A stretch of DNA of 64,000 bases from Ruania suaedae (GCF_021049265.1 NZ_CP088018.1:1736001-1800000); one strand, 5' to 3'. Shown: positions 1 through 7,827, numbered from the stretch's first letter. A program made the numbers and translations. Notes: generated from the letters alone by a model not told the origin.

Positions 1-298
1 TCGTGGCCGGGGTCACGGCCCCGGATCCGGCGGTGAAGACGATGCCGCCCGCCGTCGGCCGCACGATCGTCTGCAGCAGATCATTGACGTGATCGACGGC
101 CGGGACCTTGTCGGCCACGATCTCGACCGCGAGCAGCACGCCCAGGATCACCAGCACCCACTCGTTCGTGATCCAGGCCCACTCCCCGGGCAGTTCGAGG
201 ACGGAGGTGAAGCGGCCGAGCAGCCCGATGATGAGCATGGGCACATAGGCATTGAGTCCGGAGGCCAGCGCGAGTCCGCTCCCGGTGAGCAGCTCCAC
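1..298 (-). CDS. DUF4126 family membrane protein (partial)
   Basis: The gene runs off the left edge, so only its first 99 residues are visible. The GTG start at 298 is the earliest possible: the next codons upstream are GCG and an in-frame TGA. The protein begins VELLTGSGLALASGLNAY, with hydrophobic stretches at about residues 7-28 and 46-62, followed by DKVPAVDHVNDLLQ. This pattern fits the N-terminus of DUF4126 integral membrane proteins, a family without a known function. It is divergent from the phosphatidyltransferase gene at 441. The family call is from memory of the pattern, not from a search. Confidence 0.6.
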   Translation of the reverse strand, partial: MELLTGSGLALASGLNAYVPMLIIGLLGRFTSVLELPGEWAWITNEWVLVILGVLLAVEIVADKVPAVDHVNDLLQTIVRPTAGGIVFTAGSGAVTPAT

Positions 299-428
299 CG
301 CTCAGCCCCCGGCCACGGTGGCGGTCCGGGGCACGTCGGCGCCGCGGGACGCCACGAGGAGGGCCGGCAGCATGGGCACCAGTGTGGCAGAACGGTAGGT
401 GCGCGGCGCCGCGTACGCGCGGATCGCA

Positions 429-434
429 TAGCAT
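429..434 (+). promoter_or_regulatory. -10 box of the phosphatidyltransferase gene
   Basis: TAGCAT matches the TANNNT -10 pattern and ends 6 nt before the GTG start at 441, so transcription would begin at or next to the start codon (leaderless mRNA). Confidence 0.45.
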
Positions 435-440
435 CGCCTG

Positions 441-1076
441 GTGAGCACGTCCGAGGGTCCGAGCCGGTCCGTGGGCCCGTCCGAGGGCGGGTCCGGGACC
501 GACGATGCAGCTGCCGACCGGATCGTGACGGTACCGAACGCGATCAGTGCGCTGCGGCTGCTGATGGTGCCGGTGGTCGGTGTGCTCATCTTCGAGGGGC
601 ACATGATCGCCGCCTTCTTCGTGCTCGTCGCGGCCGGTGTCAGCGACTGGCTCGACGGCGTGATCGCACGGCGGTTCGACCAGACCACGCGCCTGGGCAA
701 GTTCCTCGACCCCTCGGCCGACCGGCTCTTCATCCTGGTCACCATCACCGGGCTCGCTTTCCAGGGCACCATCGGTTGGTGGCTGGTCGGAGCGATCCTG
801 GCACGTGAGCTCGCGGTGGGCCTGTGCCTGCCCTCCATGGCGCGGCGCGGCTACGACGGGTTCCCGGTGCACATGGCGGGTAAGGCGGGCACGTTCGCCC
901 TGATGTACGCCTTCCCGCTGCTGCTGCTCACCCACCTGGACAACCCGCTGGGTGAGGTGGCCTGGGTGATCGGGTGGGCTGCCGCGCTCTGGGGCGTGTT
1001 CCTCTACTGGGTCGCCGGTCTGCTCTATCTCAAGCAGTTCCGCGACGTCCTGACCGGCCGGGCGGTCGCCGCGTGA
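441..1076 (+). CDS. CDP-alcohol phosphatidyltransferase
   Basis: This is an integral membrane enzyme that transfers a phosphatidyl group from CDP-diacylglycerol to an alcohol acceptor. The full signature is present: D69, D72-G73, A76-R77, G86, D90 and D94 (DWLDGVIAR, then GKFLDPSAD), and hydrophobic segments follow to the C-terminus. Length (211 aa) is normal. It heads a plus-strand block arranged like Mycobacterium Rv1822 (pgsA2) to Rv1830, so it is probably the pgsA2 counterpart. The acceptor (glycerol 3-phosphate, phosphatidylglycerol or inositol phosphate) cannot be read from sequence. The stop overlaps the next gene's GTG start (GTGA), suggesting translational coupling. Confidence 0.85.
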   Translation: MSTSEGPSRSVGPSEGGSGTDDAAADRIVTVPNAISALRLLMVPVVGVLIFEGHMIAAFFVLVAAGVSDWLDGVIARRFDQTTRLGKFLDPSADRLFILVTITGLAFQGTIGWWLVGAILARELAVGLCLPSMARRGYDGFPVHMAGKAGTFALMYAFPLLLLTHLDNPLGEVAWVIGWAAALWGVFLYWVAGLLYLKQFRDVLTGRAVAA

Positions 1077-1936
1077 GGGGCGGACAGGTCCCGCTGAAAT
1101 CCAGGGCGGGTGATCCTGCCGGCGCACGTCGCCCCGACGCGTCGATGACCCTGCTCAACGAGGTGCTGGAACGCCCACTCGACCTCGGGTATGCCGCGGC
1201 GAGCGAGGCGCGCCGACGCGGAACGGCCCGGCCCGCCACGCCCCTGCGCCGGTCGGTGACGTTCGTCCTCGCCGTGGTGCTCGGCCTGACCGCGGTGTGG
1301 GCCGCCCGCGAGTTGCGCGCTCCTGCTCTGGAGACCGCCTCCGACGTGCTCGTGGAGGAGGTCCGGGACAGGACGGCCGACGGCGAGACACTGGCCGCGC
1401 GCAACGCCGAGTTGCGGGAGGAGATCACCGAGCTGCAGGAGCTGTCCCTGGGCGCGGAGGCCGAGGAGATCCTGGAACTGACCGAGCGGATCGGCACGGC
1501 TGCCGGCACGACGGCGGTGCACGGGCCAGGCGTGGTGGTCACCATCGCCGATGCCCCCTCCGTCGACAGCGGTGAGCGCGATGCCGCCGACGGCCGGGTG
1601 CGTGACGGGGACCTGCAGATCATCGTCAACGGGCTGTGGTCCGCCGGTGCGGAGGCGGTCACGGTCAACGGACACCGGTTGACGTCGCAGACGGCGATCC
1701 GGGCGGCCGGCGATGCGATCCTGGTCGATCTGCAACCGCTCGTCTCGCCGTATGAGATCCAGGCGATCGGGGACCCGGACGGGATGCGCACCGCCTTCGC
1801 CAGGACGCAGGCGGCCGGCTACCTGAATTTCCTGTCGGCACAGCACTCGATCTCGTCCTCGCTCGAGCGGGCGCAGGAGCTGCGCATGGAAGCCGGGACC
1901 CCGTTGACACCGAGGGTCGTGACCGAGTCGTCATGA
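1073..1936 (+). CDS. DUF881 family membrane-anchored protein (first copy)
   Basis: This is a single-pass protein with a short cytoplasmic N-terminus, one membrane helix at about residues 61-78, a Glu/Arg-rich coiled coil (about 95-140) and a C-terminal DUF881 domain ending in the conserved YLNFLSAQHSISS-type segment. The GTG at 1073 overlaps the previous stop and keeps the PDASMTLLNEVLERPLDLGY start typical of actinobacterial members; ATG 1145 is the alternative. It is one of two DUF881 genes flanking sbp. The family has no established biochemical role. It is presumed to act at the membrane near the division or envelope machinery because of its constant neighbours. Confidence 0.8.
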   Translation: MRGGQVPLKSRAGDPAGARRPDASMTLLNEVLERPLDLGYAAASEARRRGTARPATPLRRSVTFVLAVVLGLTAVWAARELRAPALETASDVLVEEVRDRTADGETLAARNAELREEITELQELSLGAEAEEILELTERIGTAAGTTAVHGPGVVVTIADAPSVDSGERDAADGRVRDGDLQIIVNGLWSAGAEAVTVNGHRLTSQTAIRAAGDAILVDLQPLVSPYEIQAIGDPDGMRTAFARTQAAGYLNFLSAQHSISSSLERAQELRMEAGTPLTPRVVTESS

Positions 1937-2000
1937 GGGGCGCAGACGGGGAGCCGGGCGCGCGTGTCAGACTGAACGGCGACGACGAAGGGAGGGCGCG

Positions 2001-2333
2001 ATGATCGCCGTGGCAGGCCTGATCGTCGGGGTCGTGCTCGGTCTCATCCTGCAGCCGCCGGTCCCCGCCGAGTTGCAGCCCTACCTGCCCATCGCCGTGG
2101 TCGCGGCGCTCGACGCGCTCTTCGGAGCGATCCGGGCGCGCCTGGAGGAGGTCTTCGACGAACGCGTCTTCGTCACCTCCTTCCTGTTCAATGTCCTCAT
2201 CGCCGCCTTCCTCGTCTTCCTCGGGGACCAGCTCGGCGTGGGCTCCCAACTGAGCACCGCCGTCGTCGTCGTGCTCGGGATCCGCATCTTCTCCAACGCC
2301 GCCTCGATCCGGCGGCACGTGTTCAAGGCATGA
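2001..2333 (+). CDS. sbp: Small basic protein Sbp (DUF1290)
   Basis: This is a 110-residue membrane protein with three hydrophobic helices (about 3-20, 28-45 and 60-95). The central segment ALDALFGAIRARLEEVFDERVF and the ending GIRIFSNAASIRRHVF are characteristic of the DUF1290/Sbp family. A GGGAGG ribosome site precedes the ATG. Its place between two DUF881 genes is the conserved actinobacterial arrangement (Rv1823-Rv1825). In firmicutes sbp lies next to ftsA-ftsZ, but no molecular function is established. The stop overlaps the next start as ATGA. Confidence 0.85.
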   Translation: MIAVAGLIVGVVLGLILQPPVPAELQPYLPIAVVAALDALFGAIRARLEEVFDERVFVTSFLFNVLIAAFLVFLGDQLGVGSQLSTAVVVVLGIRIFSNAASIRRHVFKA

Positions 2334-3031
2334 GGCACCACGACCGGGCGCACCGTGGCCGAGGGGTCACGCTCCGCTCGCAGATACTGATCGCCCTGAT
2401 GTGCCTCCTCCTCGGGCTCGCGATCGTGACCCAGGTGCGCCAGACCCAGGACGACGAGTTCGCGGCGCTGCGTGAGGACGACCTGGTCCGGCTGCTCGAC
2501 GAGGTCACCCAGCGCAACGAGGAGCTGACGACCCAGGCCGAGCAGCTCGCCCGGCAGCGGGACAGCCTGCTCTCCGGATCCGGCGATCCTGCCGTGCAGG
2601 AGGACTACCTGGACCTGCTGCAGATCCTGGCCGGAACCGTGCCGGTGGAGGGTCCTGGCGTGGTGGTCACCGTGGACGACGCGCAGGACGTGGATGCCCA
2701 GCAGATGGTGCACATGCTCGAGGAGATGCGTAACGCCGGAGCCGAGGCGATCGCCGTCTCGGGTCAGCGACTGACCGCCTCCTCCGCCTTCCTCGACACC
2801 GCCGACGGGGGCCTGAGCGTGAACGGGACGTCGATCGAGCCGCCGTACGAGTGGCGTGTGGTCGGTAACGCCGACACGATCGCCGTGGCCCTGGACATCC
2901 CCGGAGGCGCCTTCGCGATCATGCGCAACCGGGGGGCCACGGTCGAGGTTTCCGAGCGGGAGCTCGTCCAGATCACGTCGGTGCGCGAGACTCCGGATCC
3001 GGAGTTCGCCGAGCCGGTCGAGGACGACTGA
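2330..3031 (+). CDS. DUF881 family membrane-anchored protein (second copy)
   Basis: This is a 233-residue protein with an Arg/His-rich N-terminus, one membrane helix at about residues 17-34 and a coiled coil (about 40-80, rich in Glu, Gln and Arg). A DUF881 domain follows, containing GPGVVVTVDDAQDVD, the same GPGVVVT core as the first copy. Its ATG overlaps the sbp stop, so the two are translated together. The paralogue pair around Sbp suggests a membrane complex, which is inference from gene order only. A non-coding stretch of about 120 bp follows before the FHA gene. Confidence 0.82.
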   Translation: MRHHDRAHRGRGVTLRSQILIALMCLLLGLAIVTQVRQTQDDEFAALREDDLVRLLDEVTQRNEELTTQAEQLARQRDSLLSGSGDPAVQEDYLDLLQILAGTVPVEGPGVVVTVDDAQDVDAQQMVHMLEEMRNAGAEAIAVSGQRLTASSAFLDTADGGLSVNGTSIEPPYEWRVVGNADTIAVALDIPGGAFAIMRNRGATVEVSERELVQITSVRETPDPEFAEPVEDD

Positions 3032-3083
3032 GGGTCGACCGGAGCCCTGGACCGGACGGGCCCGGGACCTACTCTGGTGAGGG

Positions 3084-3089
3084 TAGAGT
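3084..3089 (+). promoter_or_regulatory. -10 box upstream of the FHA gene
   Basis: TAGAGT fits TANNNT and would start transcription near 3096. The next ATG at 3098 opens a 20-codon frame that overlaps the FHA gene's start, so the leader may carry an upstream ORF. The FHA gene itself has a GGGGAGG ribosome site. Confidence 0.4.
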
Positions 3090-3097
3090 CTGCGACC

Positions 3098-3160
3098 ATG
3101 GACACACCTGATCAGGCGGGTCCGACATGCCAGGTACCGGGGAGGCGCGACGATGACTGA
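3098..3160 (+). CDS. Possible 20-codon upstream ORF of the FHA gene
   Basis: The ATG at 3098 lies 8 nt after a -10 box and opens a 20-residue frame (MDTPDQAGPTCQVPG...) whose TGA at 3158 lies inside the FHA gene, overlapping its ATG at 3153 in another frame. Such leaderless small ORFs occur in actinobacteria and can couple translation. Nothing but position supports expression, so the call is tentative. Confidence 0.2.
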   Translation: MDTPDQAGPTCQVPGRRDDD

Positions 3161-3665
3161 GCAGCAGGGCGCACAGGGCGCACAGGGCGCACAGGCCGCG
3201 TCCGGCCAGGGACCGGCGCCACACACCACTGCCGCGCTCGGGCGCATCGTGCCGGAGACCGGGGAGGCGACGCCGGGGGCGATCGATGCCTCGGACCGCT
3301 CGGCCGTGGAGGCACTGCCGCCCTCGTCGGCCCTGCTCATCGTCCAGCACGGGCCCAACGCCGGGGCGCGGTTCCTCCTCGACGACGAGCGCGTCACGGC
3401 CGGGCGCGACACCTCCGCCGACATCTTTCTCGACGATGTGACCGTCTCGCGCAAGCACGCCGAGTTCCTCTCCGATGCGGGCGAGTTCACGGTCCGCGAC
3501 GTGGGCAGCCTGAACGGGACCTACGTCAACCGCAGCCGCATCGACGACGCGGTGCTGCAGGCCGGGGACGAGGTGCAGATCGGCAAGTACCGTCTGACGT
3601 TCCATCCCAGCCCGCGACGTCACGCGGCGGGGCAGGACGACCAGACGGGCGAACCCGGCCAGTGA
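3153..3665 (+). CDS. garA: FHA domain protein, GarA/OdhI type
   Basis: This is a phosphopeptide-binding regulator. In relatives, GarA/OdhI is controlled by Ser/Thr kinases and inhibits 2-oxoglutarate dehydrogenase while modulating glutamate metabolism. The FHA domain covers about residues 60-150 with G84-R85, S99-R100-K101-H102 and GSLNGT (N121), the usual phosphothreonine-binding residues. The N-terminal 50 residues differ: they start with a GAQ repeat and hold TT at 25-26, but no ETTSVF-type phosphorylation motif. Synteny (Sbp/DUF881 upstream, ftsR and DUF151 downstream) supports orthology with Rv1827, although gcvH is missing before it. The stop overlaps the next GTG. Confidence 0.85.
   Translation: MTEQQGAQGAQGAQAASGQGPAPHTTAALGRIVPETGEATPGAIDASDRSAVEALPPSSALLIVQHGPNAGARFLLDDERVTAGRDTSADIFLDDVTVSRKHAEFLSDAGEFTVRDVGSLNGTYVNRSRIDDAVLQAGDEVQIGKYRLTFHPSPRRHAAGQDDQTGEPGQ
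3165..3199 (+). repeat. Short 9-nt tandem repeat in the FHA gene
   Basis: Three exact copies of cagggcgca (3165-3173, 3174-3182, 3183-3191) are followed by one degenerate copy, encoding a Gln-Gly-Ala repeat at residues 5-15 in the flexible N-terminus. Copy number could vary between strains by slippage. Confidence 0.8.
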
Positions 3666-4417
3666 GTTCGTCCGCCGCACGGGAGCAGGCGGACGCGCCG
3701 GCATGGCCCTTCGGCGTCTCCCGGACCCCGACGATGAACATCAGTGGTGCGCTCTCGGTCCTCAAGCGTGAGTTCCCGGCGATCTCGGTCTCCAAGGTGC
3801 GATTCCTGGAGGACCAGGGCCTGGTCTGTCCGCATCGGACGCCGTCCGGGTACCGGCGGTACTCCCTCGCCGACGTCGAGCGGCTCCGCTTCGCGCTCGC
3901 GGCGCAGCGGGACTCGTTCCTGCCCTGGAAGGTGATCCGCGAACGCCTCGCCGAGCTCGATGCCGGGGGAGCGGACCCGCCCGCTCCTGGGGCGCGGGTC
4001 ATCAGTGAGGACGGTGAGATCCTCGCCGATCCCTCGCCGCCGGGGCGGCTGACGGCGGATCAGGTCGCCCGCGCCGCCGGCTGCGATCCGGAGCGGGTGG
4101 CCTCCCTGACCTCGACCGGGCTGCTGGTCGCCGACGCGGCAGGGAAGTTCCCCGCGCGATCGGTCGAGATCGTCCGGTTCGCCGACGAACTGGCCGCGCA
4201 CGGCATCGACGACCGGCACCTGCGAGCACTGCGCAGCGCCGCCGATCGTCAGCTCGACCTCGTCGAGCAGATCGTCGCCCCGGTCCGCTCCCAGCGCACG
4301 GGCCCGTCGGCGAGCGGTTCGCGTGCGAAGGCTCATGCGATGGCCACCGAGCTGACGGCCACGATGACTTCCCTGCACACCGCACTCCTGGGTGCCGGTG
4401 TGGACCGGATGGAGTGA
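3662..4417 (+). CDS. ftsR: MerR family regulator, FtsR-like
   Basis: This is a DNA-binding regulator of 251 residues. The N-terminal winged helix (about 20-90) contains NISGALSVLKREFPAISVSK and RFLEDQGLVCPHRTPSGYRRYS, the pattern of the Rv1828/FtsR group. In Corynebacterium FtsR activates ftsZ. A second predicted helical domain (about 130-200) follows, with no metal-binding cysteines. The GTG start overlaps the FHA stop, so both come from one transcript. The target genes here are inferred from family knowledge only. Confidence 0.8.
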   Translation: MSSSAAREQADAPAWPFGVSRTPTMNISGALSVLKREFPAISVSKVRFLEDQGLVCPHRTPSGYRRYSLADVERLRFALAAQRDSFLPWKVIRERLAELDAGGADPPAPGARVISEDGEILADPSPPGRLTADQVARAAGCDPERVASLTSTGLLVADAAGKFPARSVEIVRFADELAAHGIDDRHLRALRSAADRQLDLVEQIVAPVRSQRTGPSASGSRAKAHAMATELTATMTSLHTALLGAGVDRME

Positions 4418-4457
4418 CCCGCCGCACCGGGCTCTCGCACCCCGCCGCCACGCGGCG

Positions 4458-4463
4458 TAGCGT
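4458..4463 (+). promoter_or_regulatory. -10 box of the DUF151 gene
   Basis: TAGCGT lies 6 nt before the GTG at 4470, predicting a leaderless transcript independent of the upstream MerR gene. Confidence 0.45.
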
Positions 4464-4469
4464 GGAGGT

Positions 4470-5006
4470 GTGCGACAGATGGAGGTACTCGGTGTGCGGG
4501 TGCGACTGAACGCGCCCGAACAGGAAGTGCTGGTGCTGCTCAACGAGCATGACGGGCCGCGATCCCTGCCGATCGTCGTCGGTCCGCATGAGGCGGTCGC
4601 GATCGCCACCGTGCAGGCGGGGATGCCGATGCCGCGACCGGGCACGCACGACCTGTTGCTGGCCTGCCTGGAGGCCACCGACGTGCGGGTGCACCAGGTG
4701 GCGATCACCGAACTTCGCGAGGGCACGTTCATCGCCGAGATCGTGCTCACCAACGGCCGGCGGGTCGACTCACGCGCGTCCGATGCCATCGCCGTCGGAC
4801 TCCGCGCCGGGGTGGCGGTGTGGTGCGAGGACACCGTTCTCGACGAGGCCGCCGTGGTGCTCGATGTCGACGAGGACGACCGTGAGCACGTCCACCTGAC
4901 CGGCACCCTCGGGGCGGACGAGGCGGAGGAGCGCGTGGCGGAGTTCAGGTCGTTTCTCGACTCCGTCGAGCCGGGCGACTTCTCCGACGAGGACGAGCAG
5001 TCCTGA
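4470..5006 (+). CDS. DUF151 bifunctional nuclease family protein
   Basis: This 178-residue protein carries the DUF151 fold (about 1-135): GVRVRLNAPEQEVLVLL, LPIVVGPHEAVAIA, and SRASDAIAVGLRAGVAVW. The Pro-Arg-Pro-Gly-Thr-His-Asp loop (about 56-62) and SRASDAIA are the most conserved parts of the family. Some members have been reported as nucleases acting on DNA and RNA, but physiological roles are poorly known. The acidic C-terminal tail (after about 130) is typical. It lies between two MerR genes exactly as in Rv1828-Rv1830. GTG 4470 is chosen because of the -10 box placed 6 nt upstream. Confidence 0.82.
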   Translation: MRQMEVLGVRVRLNAPEQEVLVLLNEHDGPRSLPIVVGPHEAVAIATVQAGMPMPRPGTHDLLLACLEATDVRVHQVAITELREGTFIAEIVLTNGRRVDSRASDAIAVGLRAGVAVWCEDTVLDEAAVVLDVDEDDREHVHLTGTLGADEAEERVAEFRSFLDSVEPGDFSDEDEQS

Positions 5007-5078
5007 GAAGAATGACCCTGAAGTCGAGGGTGAGACTCGCCGCGGGCGACACGCCGACACGCTTTCGCACCCATGTCG

Positions 5079-5107
5079 TTGACCCGGGGCACCGGCACCA
5101 ATAGCGT
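5079..5107 (+). promoter_or_regulatory. Promoter of the second MerR gene
   Basis: A -35 box TTGACC (5079-5084) and a -10 box TAGCGT (5102-5107) are separated by 17 nt, predicting a start near 5114 and a leader of about 84 nt. A second TANNNT box (TACAGT, 5161-5166) lies inside the inverted repeat ACCAC-N8-GTGGT (5152-5169), a candidate operator for the gene's own product. The rest of the 191-bp gap shows nothing else. Confidence 0.5.
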
Positions 5108-5197
5108 CAGGTACGCAAGGTCGATCAGATCCCGGACCACCGTCGCCGGAAACCACGGAGTACAGTGGTGTAAGTCCGGCATGAGAATGGAGCAGGC

Positions 5198-5779
5198 GTG
5201 AGCGGCAGCGACGCACAGGCGGACGCCACCCCAGGCGTCCCGCAACGGGCCCAGGGGATGCTGTTCGGCGACACCCTGCCGGACCTGGACACCACGACGG
5301 GCTACCGGGGACCGACCGCCTGTCGTGCCGCCGGCATCACCTACCGTCAGCTCGACTACTGGGCCAGGACGGGCCTGGTCGAGCCGAGCATCCGACCGGC
5401 CACGGGTTCGGGCACGCACCGTCTCTACAGCTTCCGCGACATCCTGGTCATCAAGGTGATCAAGCGGCTGCTGGACACCGGCGTCTCGCTGCAGCAGATC
5501 CGTTCGGCGGTCGAGCACCTGCGTGAACGCGGGGTCGATGACCTCGCCCAGATCACGTTGATGAGCGATGGCGCCTCGGTCTACGAGTGCACCTCGGCGG
5601 ACGAGGTCTTCGACCTGGTCCAGGGCGGACAGGGCGTCTTCGGGATCGCGGTCGGGCGCGTCTGGCGCGAGGTCGAGGGCAGTCTCGCCGAGCTTCCGAC
5701 GGAGAAGGCCGAGGACGAGGGCCAGAGCGCGGTCGACGATGAGCTGTCGCGCCGCCGCGCCGCCCGCAAGATCGGCTGA
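5198..5779 (+). CDS. MerR family regulator, Rv1830 (ResR) type
   Basis: This is a 193-residue regulator with a MerR-type winged helix at about residues 35-105 (GYRGPTACRAAGITYRQLDY, WARTGLVEPSIRPATGSGTHRLY) and a helical C-terminal region ending in a charged tail. It matches the regulator that follows DUF151 in actinobacteria (Rv1830, named resR in M. tuberculosis). The GTG at 5198 follows a GGAGCAGG ribosome site. It ends 3 bp before the convergent methyltransferase gene. Target genes are not known from this sequence. Confidence 0.8.
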   Translation: MSGSDAQADATPGVPQRAQGMLFGDTLPDLDTTTGYRGPTACRAAGITYRQLDYWARTGLVEPSIRPATGSGTHRLYSFRDILVIKVIKRLLDTGVSLQQIRSAVEHLRERGVDDLAQITLMSDGASVYECTSADEVFDLVQGGQGVFGIAVGRVWREVEGSLAELPTEKAEDEGQSAVDDELSRRRAARKIG

Positions 5780-5782
5780 GTC

Positions 5783-6544
5783 CTACGTCCGGCCCGGGAG
5801 CACCGCTTCGATGAGGAAGCGGCTCGCGTGCGACAGGAACACGCCCTCGCGGCGAATCGTCTCGTGGACGGCTCGTAGCTGGGGCAGGTACCTCTCGGAG
5901 GAGAAGTCCGGGACGGTCCAGATCACCTTGCGCAGGAAGTGCACCACGGCCGCGATGTCGTAGAACTCGACCCGGCAGCTGGCCTCCCGCAGGTCGACCA
6001 CCTCCAGTCCGGCGGCCTCAGCCTTCGCTGCCTCGCCGTGCGGTTGCCGCCCGCTCGGCTGGATGTGCTGACCGAGCATGGCGCGCGTGAGCTCGATGTT
6101 GGTCGCGTGCCCGACCTGCTGGGAGAGGAAGGTGCCCCCGGGCGCCAGGACGCGTGCGATCTCCGGCCAGGGGGTGAGGACGGGCAGCCTGGCGGTGACC
6201 AGATCGAAGGACGCTGCCGGAAACGGCAGGGGGCCGTCGTCGGGGGCACGGACCACCTCGGCTCCCAGCGGCGCCAGCCGCGCGCGGGCCACCTCGAGGT
6301 TCGGCTCCCAGGACTCGGTGGCGGCCAGCCGCGGTGGGGGAGAGGCGATCTCGGCGAGCACCTCCCCACCGCCGGTCTGCAGATCCAGGGCGGCATGCGC
6401 CCGCGCCATCCGCTCGCTGAGCAGGGACGAATAGCGCCAGGGTGGTCGCTGTTCGCTGGCCCGCCCCTCGAACCAGGAGAAGTCCCACCCGGCGAGGTCC
6501 ACCGCGTCGCCCTCGGCGACCAGGGTGTCGAAGTCGTCCGTCAT
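5783..6544 (-). CDS. Class I SAM-dependent methyltransferase
   Basis: This 253-residue protein has a methyltransferase fold: motif I LDLQTGGGEVLAEIA (about 60-74), an acidic/loop motif GPLPFPAASFDLVTARL (about 110-126), and LAPGGTFLSQQVG (about 140-152). The start chosen is ATG 6544 (MTDDFDTL); a longer reading only adds low-complexity residues. CACAGT, 6 nt upstream, is a weak -10 box. The substrate is not recognisable. It resembles the small-molecule or RNA methyltransferases annotated only by fold. It is convergent with the MerR gene and divergent from the threonylcarbamoyl-AMP synthase-like gene. Confidence 0.75.
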   Translation of the reverse strand: MTDDFDTLVAEGDAVDLAGWDFSWFEGRASEQRPPWRYSSLLSERMARAHAALDLQTGGGEVLAEIASPPPRLAATESWEPNLEVARARLAPLGAEVVRAPDDGPLPFPAASFDLVTARLPVLTPWPEIARVLAPGGTFLSQQVGHATNIELTRAMLGQHIQPSGRQPHGEAAKAEAAGLEVVDLREASCRVEFYDIAAVVHFLRKVIWTVPDFSSERYLPQLRAVHETIRREGVFLSHASRFLIEAVLPGRT

Positions 6545-6601
6545 GGGACCACTGTGCGGGTCACGGCCGTGTGCGGTCGAGCAGATCACGGCCTCCGTGC
6601 C

Positions 6602-6607
6602 TATGGT
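6602..6607 (+). promoter_or_regulatory. -10 box of the YciO-like gene
   Basis: TATGGT ends 5 nt before the ATG at 6613, consistent with a leaderless transcript. Confidence 0.4.
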
Positions 6608-6612
6608 GGACC

Positions 6613-7233
6613 ATGGCGCGCTACTTCGACGTTCACCCGGTCAACCCGCAACCCCGTGCGATCCGCCAGGTGGCGGACATCATCCGCGACGGCGGCCTGG
6701 TCGCCTATCCGACGGACTCCTGCTACGCCGTCGGCGCTCAGCTCGGCAACCCCCAGGCCAAGCAGCGCATCCTCGACCTGCGCCGCCTGGACGAGCGCCA
6801 CCACTTCACGCTGGTGTGCGCCGACTTCGCCCAGCTGGGCCGGTTCGTGCACGTGGACAACGCCGTCTTCCGGGCGGTGAAGGCGGCCACGCCGGGCAGC
6901 TACACGTTCATCCTGCCCGCGACCAAGGAGGTGCCCAGGCGGCTGCTGCACCCGAAGAAGAAGACGGTCGGTGTCCGCATCCCGGATCACCCGGTGGTGC
7001 ACGCGCTGCTGGCCGAGATCGGTGAGCCGCTGCTCTCGAGCACGTTGCTGCTTCCGGATCAGGAAGACCCACTGACCGATGGGTGGCAGATCAAGGAGGA
7101 GCTCGACCACAGCCTCGATGCGATCATCGACGCGGGGGAGTGCGGTGACGAACCCACGACCGTCATCGACCTCTCGGAGGGGGTGGCCGACGTCGTACGG
7201 CGCGGTGCGGGAGACCCCTCACCGTTCGAGTAG
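6613..7233 (+). CDS. L-threonylcarbamoyladenylate synthase family (YciO/Sua5)
   Basis: This 206-residue protein has the YrdC-like fold that binds ATP, threonine and bicarbonate to make threonylcarbamoyl-AMP for tRNA t6A in true TsaC/Sua5 enzymes. Visible motifs are GLVAYPTDSCYAVG (about 30-43), an RRLDERHHFTLVC segment, PGSYTFILPATKEVP (about 97-111) and VGVRIPDHPVV. The pattern is closest to the YciO subgroup, whose exact role is debated, so it may not be the main t6A enzyme. The ATG at 6613 is chosen from the conserved N-terminus and the -10 box just upstream. Confidence 0.8.
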   Translation: MARYFDVHPVNPQPRAIRQVADIIRDGGLVAYPTDSCYAVGAQLGNPQAKQRILDLRRLDERHHFTLVCADFAQLGRFVHVDNAVFRAVKAATPGSYTFILPATKEVPRRLLHPKKKTVGVRIPDHPVVHALLAEIGEPLLSSTLLLPDQEDPLTDGWQIKEELDHSLDAIIDAGECGDEPTTVIDLSEGVADVVRRGAGDPSPFE

Positions 7234-7236
7234 CCG

Positions 7237-7821
7237 TCAGCGGCTGGGGTGCCCCGCCTCCTCGGCCACCGTGCGGAGCCGCTCGCGATAGTCGTTCCAC
7301 CACGCGGCATCCGAGGCGGGCAGGTTGAGCGCCTGGGGGAGAAGGCCGGCGGTGCCGTCGATCAGTTCGCGGATGATGTCGGCGTGTCCGGTGTGCCGCG
7401 CCAGGTCGCTGGTCACGTGAATGAGCATGCGGCCGAGCGTCACCTCGCCGTGCGTACCCCACCACGGCACCCGGCCCGGCGCATCGAGATCGAGCATCGT
7501 GATGGTCTCGTCGGCGAACTGCCACACCGCGCGATACATCGCCACGATCTCCTCGCTGGTCTCCTCGGCGGTGGCCCACATGTCCGCGTTCGGCTCGGCG
7601 TCGTCCTCGGCCCAGGGCATCGCGATGGGGTGATCACGCCCGAAGACCAGCCCGAAGTAGCCCTGCTCCACGCCGGCCATGTGCTTGACCAGGCCGAGCA
7701 GGTTGGTGCCCGTCGGGGTCATCGGCGTGCGCATCTGCCGCTCGTCGAGGCCGTCGAGCTTCCACAGCAGCGCCTCGCGGTGCTCCTGGAGGTACTGGTG
7801 CAGGATCGACTTCGTCGTCAT
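7237..7821 (-). CDS. DinB family protein (DUF664)
   Basis: This 194-residue four-helix-bundle protein keeps the likely metal-binding histidines H47 (LVKHMAGVE), H143 and H146 (DLARHTGHADIIRE). DUF664/DinB proteins are often thiol-dependent transferases or detoxification enzymes in actinobacteria, but the substrate here is unknown. It is convergent with the YciO-like gene (3-bp gap) and divergent from the VOC gene at 7877. It is one of two DinB-type genes within 7 kb. The ATG at 7821 is preceded 6 nt upstream by a TACGCT -10 box. Confidence 0.82.
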   Translation of the reverse strand: MTTKSILHQYLQEHREALLWKLDGLDERQMRTPMTPTGTNLLGLVKHMAGVEQGYFGLVFGRDHPIAMPWAEDDAEPNADMWATAEETSEEIVAMYRAVWQFADETITMLDLDAPGRVPWWGTHGEVTLGRMLIHVTSDLARHTGHADIIRELIDGTAGLLPQALNLPASDAAWWNDYRERLRTVAEEAGHPSR

Positions 7822-7827
7822 GCGCCG

